DNA from: Dermanyssus gallinae
Lineage: Eukaryota; Arthropoda; Arachnida; Mesostigmata; Dermanyssidae
Length of the DNA: 64,000 nucleotides
Direction of reading: 5' to 3'
Assembly (NCBI GenBank): GCA_003439945.1
Contig: QVRM01002072.1
Coordinates: forward strand, 48,815-112,814
A program made the translations under genes and the position numbers. The notes below the pieces were generated by a model that saw only the letters and a list, made by a program, of their open reading frames with translations, had not been told where the DNA came from and did not search any database. Positions 32,606 through 42,073 of the stretch are shown here, piece by piece; position 1 is the stretch's first letter; each line of letters begins with the position of its first letter.

Positions 32606-34633
32606 TAAATTAAAAACCACTTTCTTGAAAATCGTTTTAATTCTAGGTCTCTGTGTAGAAAGTGCCGAAGTAGTAACATAATTTTAATTATAATATAGTA
32701 AAAAAAATACTTATAAATTTAATCCTTGAACCTAAGAGTATGCACAAAGAATTGACAGCACTCGGACTAAGTTTGCTTGTGAGTCTCACACTTGTCGCTG
32801 CTGATTGCTGCCGGCTCATGTGCATCATATATTCCCAAAGCCTCCCATATTAAAACAGAAAAAAATCAGGTGTTGTCTGTTTTTGGACAGGTATGCACCC
32901 GTTGACGACGGTGTGCAACTGCATTTTATCCTTCCTCCAAAAAAAAAAACGTTCAAAGATACAACTATCTCAATACACCTTTTGTGTTGTACAGGTAAGT
33001 TGCCGTTACTTGAGACATGTTTGAGGAACGCTACCGTTGTCTACTTTCATTGCAACTAGTTTTGCCAAATGTAGAAGGAACCGTGGCATCATACATTTAT
33101 AAAAAAAAACGAGCAGATACGTAGGCGTAGAGAAGATATGTTTCTCTTCTGCGCATATTCAGACACCTTTTAACCAAAGAACAATAGTCATTATAATGAT
33201 ATTGTTTGAAATAGTTAATTAATTAGTTCATACTCACGTGTACGTTCATATGACGTAAATGATAATAATAAAGTAACTAGAACTGCATTAAAAAGAAGGG
33301 TGGATTAAAAATAAATAAAGAAAGACAGAAATAAGAACATTAGTAACATTAGCCAGTTACATTTGTAGGGCGAGGCTACCTGCGCATGACAGAGAAAAAT
33401 AGCAGGTACGTGTGTCTTCTGTTAAGTTGACGCAATACATTTAGGACATCATGGCGTTCCCATTGCAAATTTTAAGGATTGAGAGGCAGCGAAGTGTTAT
33501 TACATTTCAAACCCCGGAAGATATTCAGCCGGAAAATATTTATTGCAGGATAAGGCCGAATACGAAGGAGACTGTGTTTGTCACGGCTGAACTCATCGAC
33601 AAGGTGAACGACCTAATGAGAAGTGATCGGCTTGTCCTAATGCGAGTGTTGGCAGTGTGGCGGGGTCCAGTTTTGAAACAGTAGAGACAATTTTGCACAA
33701 CACCTTGGGTTACCAAAAAGTGTATACACAGTGGGTTCTGAAAAAGCTCAGCAAAATGCAAAAGGGTGTATGGGGGGGGGGGGGCACTACAACACATGTT
33801 CGGGTATATTGAAGACTCCGCTTTTTTGGAGTTGCGGATCGTCATTGGTGACGAGAGTTGGTGCCATCCTTCTGAGCCAAAGACGAAGTGGAACAGCATG
33901 CAATTGAAGCATTGTCGTTGTCACAATTTCCTAAAAAATCAAAGCTGTGCGTTCCGCCGCCAAAGTGAGCTCTTCGCCGTTTTTTCGACGTCCGAGGCCG
34001 ATACTAATCAGATTCCTCGGACACTGAAAAACCGTTCTACCAAGAGTTTGGGGAAATGGATTGAGGCGCTCACAAAGCAAGTGATTCGGCTTCACGTAAT
34101 GCGTGTCCAGGATCACAAAAAAGTACCTGCCAAGTTCAAGTAAGCAAGCAGCTTGAGCATTCACTCTACAGCGGACGGACATGTCGGCCTGCGACTTACG
34201 CCAGTTTGGTCGGCTAAAGCATCTTAGTAGAAGGCGCTCCAACTTGGGCGATGGACTAAGGGAAACAGTGGAAGGACTGACTCTCTGCATAGCTGCAACT
34301 CTAGGAACAGATAATCGATCAGCTCGTAGAACAGTAGGATAGTTGTGCTCAGGCCTTAGTACTTTTGAAGAAAACCTTAAACTGTACCCACAGTGCCGTT
34401 TCCGACTTTTTAATTTGAACACTATATATATACATTTATATACTGTTCGTATATCACGTATGCGTCAGCATTTCGCCAGCGACTCTACTCACGGCGCTGT
34501 GTTGACCTCTTGGATCAAAACTGAAATACTCTGCCGTACCTTCTACTTTCCGTGGTGTTTTTTTCTCCGTGGTAAGGTCTCAAGGCTCTATCTTCTCCAA
34601 AGCAAACGACATTTCTTCTTCTCAGCTTTTTCT

Positions 34634-34681
<48 letters not shown>

Positions 34682-34734
34682 GTATGGTATCGTTCTATTT
34701 TATTTTAAAAAAATCATTATTGTATTTGGATATA
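32606..34734. repeat. Module D2 of unit U2
   Basis: It is close to identical with D0 (609-2734) including the mariner relic, differing mostly by small indels: a TGT insertion near 32872, loss of AGCATG near 33133 and changes in A and G runs. It ends in (TA)n at about 34638-34677 and lacks the LINE carried by D1 and D3. Confidence 0.85.
33451..34345 (+). pseudogene. mariner-type transposase relic in D2
   Basis: This is the copy of the relic at 1456-2350. The same blocks are visible (ELIDKVNDLMRSDRL, the GDESW block at about 33850-33865, the C-terminal FGRLKHL block), again broken by a G run near 33772-33784 and other indels. It adds no independent insertion; it shows that the relic was part of the unit before duplication. 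Confidence 0.6.
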
Positions 34735-36780
34735 CAATTTAAGTCATGTGACCTCAAGTTACCAACGCCGGATGGTACTAAACGGTTAGCGTTACGTCTA
34801 TGAACAGCATCTAGGGCAAAAATGATTCATTCTTGGCGTTACCTGTATCGATTGTAAACCTTTCGCAGCAATTATGTTGTTAGTAGACCTACCGACCCAG
34901 CGCGTTCACCGCAAAGGATACAAATTATGAGGCAAACGCTAGTGACAAATGACAGAACGGTAATGCTATAATTTTTCTCTTTACTTCAATCCAGCTTGCG
35001 AAAAAAAGTTTTTGAACATCATGGTTACGGTTTTCCCGAATTGGCTCAAATTGCAGGACTGCAGCTACTGCGGTATTAGCTACTAAACTATCGTCAACAC
35101 TAAGTTTCACATGGCATGCAACAAGTGAGTAATTATTGCTCAAATACGACACCCTGAAGATTGTGAGATTCAAAATAATTTTATTAGTATCTATGTGTCC
35201 GCCTGCTCCGGGCTCTCGAGCGGATTGCGTGAAAAGAGAAGCAGAGGTGGGCCAAAGGTGGGTTAGAATCGCATTGGTGAGTAAAACTGATAGACAGACA
35301 AGCCAAATCTGCAGGAATAAAGCTTTTGCCGGTTGTAATGCCGGCCCGTCGTCCACGTATGATACCAGTCCACTACAGTGGAGCTCCTGGAAGCAACCCG
35401 CCGTCCTCCATGACTATGCGTGCGTAAAACAATGCCGAGCTCCGTAGGCTCGGAACTCTGGGAGCACACTTGATCATTACACAGTCGGTCGTTGCGTGCA
35501 GTTTAGATCGCCAGCACAGCAGCTTTCCATAGCAGATATATATATATATATATATATATAGATACCTGCCTTTCATTCCTACAGACGGTTTCAGCTCGAG
35601 GAACCTGCCGGAGGTGATTGCCGATGACCAAGCGATGAACACTCGGTGACGACGTGACTTGAGCTAGTAGGCCACTTAGCCAGGGGGGGAGGTGGGGGGG
35701 GGGGGGCAGAACAGAGAACACCAGTCTCCCGGCTCTTTGCTCGTCACGCGAGCCTAGTTTGGCGAGAAAAAATCGCCAAGTCCGTTGTATCGTACATGCC
35801 TTCTCATCGCTTCTTGCTCCGCAGAGAGAATGACGACGTCTCCCAAGGTAGTGTTGGGACGAGGCCATCCAATAATCGGCGCACATGGTACTGTTGCCGC
35901 GCTGACTCGCTGGTTCTGGTATGCGCTGCAAAAAAGGCAGGCAAAAGACAATTGCTACCGCTACAGGTTTCTCCTGTAGAAAACAAAGCTTTCATTCGGT
36001 ACACAAACTACCCAACTGCTTGTACCACTGCTACTACTAGGTATGGGGTTGATTTGTAGCTGATGCTGCTGTCCTGCTAGATCGTGTTGTGTTTTGTTAG
36101 ACGAGATGCCTCACACATGTCAATGCTTGTCATAGGTGGTCAGCTTTCAAAATTCGGTGCACCATAGGAAAGAAAGCGTCTTTTTCCTACTGCACAAGAG
36201 CAAGTTGCAGCATGCGAGACCCAGCATGTTGTTTGATGAGAACAGACACTAGCTTGGCTGGATAACTCTGTGAGTGACCCGAGCTTCGCAAAGATTAGTT
36301 ACGTCGAAGCCGCAGTGCCTGCTTTCCAGCGTAAAGGCTTGGATATTTGGAAATAAGGTGGTGGCGTCAAGCTCCGCCTATCGTATACATCCTATCCGAT
36401 GTCCGAAGATAGTCCGAGCCCATCCGGATGGGCTCGGCCTGTTCCTCGATGACTGCACGTTACGGCCATTGCATGCTGCCTTTGAAGCGGTGGACGCTCC
36501 AAAGGATATTCCAGGACGCATGAGCACCGACGACGCAGGAGTCATGCGCGCAGAATCATCGCACAGCGCCCAGCGCTCATCATCGTAACTCGTCATCATT
36601 AAAAATATCATCGCCTATCATGGAAAAGCAGATCGGCCGAAAAGAAAGCGCCACTATTTCTATCAGCAAGAACCTGGCCCATCCTCCTACACCTCATACT
36701 CCTCATACCACCGCAATCCTAGGTTCATCTCTACCCCACCACAGCCCACCATTATCACCATCATCATACATGACATCCGA
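34735..36780. repeat. Modules E2, F2 and G2 of unit U2
   Basis: E2 (34735-35562) matches E3 and E1, and F2 (35563-36009) matches F1 and F3. G2 (36010-36560) matches G3 (55647-56205) and continues with about 220 bases of its own. At 36009 the sequence acacaaacta runs directly into cccaactgcttg, which is the empty site for the mariner found at 54368. F2 contains an interrupted G run (about 35685-35706). No convincing gene was found. Confidence 0.75.
36414..36437. repeat. Perfect 24-base palindrome in G2
   Basis: Each half is ccgagcccatcc followed by its exact complement. In G3 (about 56047-56070) the right half is altered (ggataccctcgg), so the perfect symmetry is not conserved. Confidence 0.8.
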
Positions 36781-36886
36781 ACCAACCGCACCCCCAGCAG
36801 CAGCACCATTTATGCATTGAGTCGGTATGTAGTTCGTTAACAAAAGCATCAGCGACTAATATTGATCAAACCAGTAATGCAGCAAC

Positions 36887-36935
<49 letters not shown>

Positions 36936-36936
36936 T

Positions 36937-36968
<32 letters not shown>

Positions 36969-37084
36969 AATATATATAGTTGCTGCATTACTGGTTTGAT
37001 CAATATTAGTCGCGGATGCTTTTGTTAACGAACTACATACTGACTCAATGCATAACTGATGCTGCTGCTGGGGGTACGGTTGGT
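36781..37084. repeat. Palindromic AT-rich repeat (110-bp arms, 84-bp AT centre)
   Basis: The left arm (36781-36890) and the right arm (36975-37084) are inverted copies with about five mismatches. The centre (36891-36974) is nearly pure TA. It sits at the junction of U2 and U3. In U0/U1 only the right arm (3156-3262) and a 15-base tip of the left arm (2972-2986) remain, next to a deletion of about 1.95 kb. Arms and centre together could extrude as a cruciform. Confidence 0.9.
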
Positions 37085-37099
37085 ACATATATATATACA

Positions 37100-37151
<52 letters not shown>

Positions 37152-37155
<4 letters not shown>

Positions 37156-37406
37156 AGTAGCAGCGGCATTAGCAGCCACAACACAAGTGCTACCCGTTCA
37201 GGATCGGGAAGTCTCTCAGCCCCATGTGCGTCGACTGCAGCGATGGACTCGAAGACACCCCAGAGCACACGTGTCTCCGCTACGTTTTAAGCAGGACCAA
37301 CACCGAATACGCTCGTTTAGCTTCTAGTACATTCATGTACTATGCTTTTGCTAAGGATGTGCAAAAAAACTGCGTTCTTCGACAGCGCCTAGGTTTCGAT
37401 ATCTAA
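37152..37406 (+). pseudogene. 3' end relic of an R1-clade LINE (U3 copy)
   Basis: This is the same relic as 3321-3575, here with an intact frame from about 37224 to the stop at 37404-37406. CVDC, then DTPEHT, mark the putative zinc knuckle. It directly follows a TA run, so the original 5' part has been replaced by microsatellite. Confidence 0.45.
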
Positions 37407-38877
37407 CGTGGAAAAACCGACGCTGCTGCTGCTGCTGCTCCGGTTCGAAGCTTGAAAGCTTTAAAAGTAGTCCTGCCCCCTCCCGCCCCAAACTTGACGA
37501 TGTGCGGCGATGACTGAAAGCTTCCGCGTTTAGAAGGTACTACTACTACTACTACTACTATTACTACGGCCAACCCGTTCGTTACCTTGAATAAGTATAA
37601 ACAGAAACAGCAGCAGAAGCAGCAGCAGCAATATGGAAAGCTGCAATGATTGATCCAAGGTGGCCCAGCATTCGAACGGCCCGGACTGCAGCTGCTTAAA
37701 TGGAACCCCCCTTAGCATGCACGGCCAACGATCGGAAGACTCGTAGGCCGCCAGTCTGTAGGGCCGTAACACAACAAAGCAAACAAGCCAACGAAGGAAG
37801 GAAGAAAGGAAGGAACCAAAAGGACGCAACGAAACAAAAAGCGAGAAGACAGGTAGGTTAGTATCAGTCTCTCAGCCGGCCAAAACTTACGACGCCATAT
37901 CGACAGGGAGACACGGGACTGCCGAGCTCCACTGGGCTGATGACTGAGATGAAAGCCATCGATTAGTCCGGCTACGGCCGCCGGCACCGCAGCCGCGGGC
38001 AACCGAACATGAGTTACCAAAATCATGCGATGCCGCGCACGCGCCCGGTGAGAGAAACACCACGGAATCTCCGCTCGTGTTGCTTCTGCTGCGGCGGCGG
38101 CGTGTTTAGCGGACTTTTTCGTGTTTGGCTGTCTATTTTTGCAGCCGACGAAGTGCCGAAGTGCCTCATGAAGTTGCGCATGTATCTTCAAGCTCTCGCT
38201 CGAAGTTGCGCATGTATCTTCAAGCTCTCACTCGAACTTCAGGCTCTCGAAATTGCGCATGGGGGTCGTCTTGCCCCACTGCCCGACTGCGGGCATGTTT
38301 TCACTCTCGGCGCTCGTTAGAGAACCGGGTTCAACCTCCTACCTACGTGATGATGTCGTGGTTGTTGACAGCCTGCGCCCCGCTATTGGTGGCCGCGTTT
38401 ACGCTTCCGGTCGGGTAGGCGACAGAAGCCATACAAACACACACATAGATATACATAAAAGTTTTTTTTTTATAGTTTTAGTTTCAAACGTGGTTTATTC
38501 AACGTAACTGCATTTTGCAATGCTTAAGTTCTCGGTAAATAAAAATGGTAACAAAATAAATCAATCACCGAGACAAAAGTCACACTCAACAATATTTCAA
38601 AGAATGCTTTGAATAAGCACAATTACACAATACATAGTCACAATAAGCATCATCACCAGGATGTCTATACAGCGTTTGTTACAATGTACAGCATTAGGTG
38701 AGGCAACACGATCTACAAATCGATATACATATACATACAGCCACATACACACACATATGTACACCACAAACACAACCGCCGTTGTGAGTCCATGGTCCTC
38801 GTCGTCGTCGTTGTCGTCGTTGTCGTCGTCTACGAGGTGCAATCCATCGGCTCCGTTCTCTGCCGGTGCGCTTTTAG

Positions 38878-39935
38878 TCAGCGGTTCTTTACCAAATCGT
38901 CTTTAGTAATCCGCCTTCGAGCTGCCTTCGCTGACTTGTTGTTGTTGTTGTTGTAGCCATTGTTATTGTTGCTCGGATTGTCGTGGTGGAAGATGGTGCT
39001 GGGGCCATCTGTTGGTGTTGCTGCTATTGATGTACTTCTCGTCAATATTGCTGCTACTGTTGTTTGTGTTGTTGTTGTGCTTCTACTTCTTATTCTTGTT
39101 ATTTTTTTTCTTCTGGTTTTCTTCCGTATTTTTCCTTTGTCATTTGTGTCGCTGTTATTGTGTTCCGTTTTGCTGATAGTGTTGTCCATAGTGTTGTTAT
39201 TGTTGGCGTTGGCGTTCGCGTTGTTGTTGTTGTTTTTGTTGTTAATGTTGGCGTTGTTGTTGTTGTTGTTGTTGTTGGCCTTGTTGTTGGTAGTGTTGTC
39301 GTTGCTTCTGTTTGTGTTGTCATTGCTTCTGTTATGCCTACGTTTGTTATAGGTGCTGCTATTTCTGTTGCTCCGCTTATTGGTATTCTAGCTGGTGTTG
39401 TTGTTGTTGCAGTCGTTGTTGCTGCTGCTGCTGCTGTGAGTTCTACATTTGCTATAGGTTCTGGCGTTTCTGTTATTGATACTGTAGCTGGTGGTCTCGC
39501 TGCAGCCATCGCGTTTGCTGTTTGCTTGTTGTGTTTTGTATCGTAGCTGTTATCGTTAGGGCGTGCTCTTTTCTGGCCACACAGGCGGCCGTCTCCATCG
39601 CAAGGATCCGCGAACATCAACGCATTTTGCACTTCATTAATTATCGTCGAAGCACGACGATAGGAAGTCGCAATAGGAGCGCGTGTCCGTCGCTCCGAAT
39701 CGTCGATTGCCGATGCTGTTACGAAAATAATCACACAGGTGGCGAACACCAGAATAAGGGAGGACACCGCTGCGAGCCATATCGTTTTGCACGTATGTGT
39801 AATTCCAGGACGGCGATCAATACCCTGCAGGATGCGCTTTGATTTCCCCTTGTCTTGGCCAAACGCCCATGAATGTTTGCGTTCCGTCAGCAGGCTGGAA
39901 TCTAGCATGAATTTATCTTTGTTAGCTTGACGCAT
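38878..39935 (-). pseudogene. Membrane-protein reading frame, U3 copy (one-base frameshift)
   Basis: It is nearly identical to the frame at 5029-6090, from MRQANKDKF at 39935 to the stop at 38878. A missing T near 39110 (ttcttctgg against ttcttcttgg in U1) shifts the frame in the low-complexity tail, so the upstream frame stops there. Either the tail is dispensable or this copy is dead. A base-calling error in a T-rich run cannot be excluded. Confidence 0.45.
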
Positions 39936-40003
39936 TGAAACAATTACCAAACGACCACCTATAGCGCAGAATGCATTTGAATTGAATTGAAACATATTAG
40001 TAA

Positions 40004-40047
<44 letters not shown>

Positions 40048-40050
40048 TTA
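40004..40050. repeat. (TAG)n microsatellite at the Tc1 empty site
   Basis: About 14 units of TAG, followed by tattatagtacg, occupy the place where U1 has a shorter run interrupted by Tc1 copy 1. B2 (26820-26850) has an intermediate run. Confidence 0.85.
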
Positions 40051-40245
40051 TAGTACGTAATGGCGTTAACGTAATATAACAGTATTTGTAACAAAATTGT
40101 GACATTGAGGCGAATAAACATTCGTATGTGTGTAAGTGTCGTGAAAAAAAAGCACAAGTAGTGGAGTGATGCAGTCAGTAGCTGTTGTGGAACGCAACAA
40201 CACTTGAAAGAACTTTGCAACAAAATAGAGAATATGTATGGGTTT

Positions 40246-41991
40246 GCGACACCGGGAGGATGCGAAACCGCAGTGCACTCGACTCGGTCCTTCCTGGAGT
40301 CACGCTCTGAAGCTACCCTTGTGGTCAAGCTTGACTTCAGAAACGCTTTTAACAGTATTCGGAGGGACTACTTACTGAGTGCGGTAAAAGCCTATGTCCC
40401 GAGTATGTTCCACCAGGTGGAACTAGCTTATAAAGGGCCTTCCTGCCTTCTCCTGCCGCATGATGTTATAATGTCGCAAACTGGGGTGCAGCAGGGCGAC
40501 CCATTGGGTCCCCCCCTGTTCTGCCTGGCTGTCAAGGAGTTGGTCGACTCTCTTGAATGCCCTCTAAATGTATGGTACTTGGACGACGGTGTTCTGGCTG
40601 GCGCCCCCGATGCGGTAATGAGGGACATCCACCGAGTCATTGAGTTTGCTGAGCGGAGTGGCCTGGCCCTAAACCCTGCAAAATGTGAGGTCCATGCTGT
40701 AGGAGGTGCTGCTGACTCCGAAGTGCTAGAGGCTCTCTCAGGGTGCAAGACCGTCGGCAAGAATTTAGGGTTGCTAGGCGTCCCCCTATTGCCGCAAGGA
40801 GTTCCGGATGTCCTCGAGAGGTGGCTGGTCAAGCTAGAAAATGCAATGTCACGCATTCATTTGGTAGGTTCTCACCGAGGCCTTTTTCTTCTGAGATTAT
40901 CATTTTCGGCCCTTCGTCTCAACCACTTGTTTCGAGAAGCAGATTGTTCGCGAGCTTCAGGAATTCTTGAACGACTCAACGACCGCGTGATGTCTACATT
41001 AGAGGCGTTGCTAAACCTCAGCCTATCCGCTCGTGCGCGCCAACAAGCTTTACTCCCCGTTCTTTGGGGTGGCCTAGGGTTACCTGATGCGACTGTCTTA
41101 TCGGAGACAGCTCTGGCAGCTTCCCTCCATAGGTCTATGCAACAGGCAAGAAGCCTCCTGGATTCTGTTGCTCTCACGGACTTAGAAGCCCGATTGGAGA
41201 CAAGCCACCGCAAGGCAGTTGCCCTGTGCGGCCACGAGCCCGTCGAAGCTGGACACCAGAGAGAATGGGCAGCAATTCTTTATGAGCAAAGAGTCGAAAA
41301 CCTCATTGCGGAATGCGCCACGGACGCCGAGAAGGCCAGGCTGCGCGCCGTCTCCTCCAAGGGGGCGGGCGCATGGCTCCACGCCATACCCTGTGCTCAG
41401 ATCGGGACCCTGTTGGATGACGAGTCGGTAAGGATCGTGGTCGGACTTCGTTTAGGAACAGACCTTGTGTACACCCATGCCTGTGTCTGCGGAGACGTCG
41501 TCCAGCCAGATGGACGCCACGGGCTGTCCTGTATTGTCAGCGCAGGTAGGCGAGCAAGACACCAAGCCTTGAACGAAACCTTTAGCAGAGCTCTACGATC
41601 CAGTGGTCTACCGTGCGTCCTGGAGCGCGGATGCATGCTGGTTTGGGACGCGACAGTTACTGACTCATTAGCCCCTTCAATGGTCAGTGCTGGCGCGGCT
41701 CGGGCTGGTCATGCATCGGCTCTCGCCGAGGCAGGCAAGGTTAGAAAGTACCAGAACATCGGTTACCCGTACGAGTTTCACCCACTTGCCTTCGAGACCC
41801 TTGGCGGGCCGGGTCCGTCTACTCGCAGTTTGCTACAGAAGGTCGGGAAGCGGCTAATTCTAGCCAGCGGAGATAAGCGAGCAAGTGATTTCCTCAGACA
41901 GCGTCTGTCGCTGGATGTGCAACGGGGCAATGCGGCCTCGGTTCGAGGAACCCTCCAGAAATGGCTGGTCCCTACACTGGACCCCCCGTAA
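40246..41991 (+). CDS. Reverse transcriptase/endonuclease ORF, uninterrupted, N-terminally truncated
   Basis: The element codes 581 residues to the stop at 41989-41991; the apparent ATG upstream lies in array DNA. It begins inside the RT with TPGGCETAVHSTRSF. Motif A is KLDFRNAFNS (from residue 28), a block TGVQQGDPLGPPLF follows, and motif C is YLDD (residues 111-114) rather than YADD. A long thumb leads to CVCGDVVQPDGRHGLSC (from residue 413, a CxCx8Hx4C-type knuckle), then GRRARHQALN and WDATVTD (from residue 467). From family memory, related proteins carry a stretch with RPDG between these last two blocks; here LPCVLE runs straight into RGCMLVWD, so about 15-25 residues including one catalytic Asp seem to be deleted in frame. 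The tail FETLGG, FLRQRLSLDVQRGNAASVRG is typical of the group. Confidence 0.85.
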   Translation, partial: ATPGGCETAVHSTRSFLESRSEATLVVKLDFRNAFNSIRRDYLLSAVKAYVPSMFHQVELAYKGPSCLLLPHDVIMSQTGVQQGDPLGPPLFCLAVKELVDSLECPLNVWYLDDGVLAGAPDAVMRDIHRVIEFAERSGLALNPAKCEVHAVGGAADSEVLEALSGCKTVGKNLGLLGVPLLPQGVPDVLERWLVKLENAMSRIHLVGSHRGLFLLRLSFSALRLNHLFREADCSRASGILERLNDRVMSTLEALLNLSLSARARQQALLPVLWGGLGLPDATVLSETALAASLHRSMQQARSLLDSVALTDLEARLETSHRKAVALCGHEPVEAGHQREWAAILYEQRVENLIAECATDAEKARLRAVSSKGAGAWLHAIPCAQIGTLLDDESVRIVVGLRLGTDLVYTHACVCGDVVQPDGRHGLSCIVSAGRRARHQALNETFSRALRSSGLPCVLERGCMLVWDATVTDSLAPSMVSAGAARAGHASALAEAGKVRKYQNIGYPYEFHPLAFETLGGPGPSTRSLLQKVGKRLILASGDKRASDFLRQRLSLDVQRGNAASVRGTLQKWLVPTLDPP

Positions 41992-42073
41992 TGGTGCACA
42001 CGTTCGCAGGGACCCAAATGTCATAATCCGACCGTGAATGATTTGAAATTGAATAAATAAGTATTATATATAT
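40246..42073 (+). mobile_element. Non-LTR retrotransposon with restriction-like endonuclease type C-terminus, 5'-truncated
   Basis: An 11-base target duplication tgtatgggttt flanks it (40235-40245 and 42074-42084). The intact target is present at about 7984-7994 and 28720-28730. The 3' end, after the stop, is about 80 bases ending aataagtattatatatat, without poly(A). It is private to U3 and has an open frame throughout, so it is probably among the youngest LINE insertions here. Confidence 0.92.

Larger units (their letters stand above)
36975..40050. repeat. Module B3 of unit U3
   Basis: It is near-identical with B1 (3156-6172). Differences are mainly in microsatellites: CTG near 37420, TAC near 37537, AGCAGC near 37612, GGC near 38092, and TAG at 40004-40047, where B1 was interrupted by Tc1. 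It carries the R1 3' relic, the short tandem repeat and the membrane-protein frame. Confidence 0.85.

Noticed and set aside
40204..40245. N-terminal extension of the LINE protein from the upstream ATG
   Set aside because: These codons lie in module C DNA left of the target duplication and are present without the LINE in other units, so they are not part of the element's protein.
39936..40328. N-terminal extension of the membrane-protein frame in U3 with a poly-Thr run
   Set aside because: The extension reads through a TAG microsatellite and into the inserted LINE; the equivalent region in U1 has a stop. It is fortuitous.
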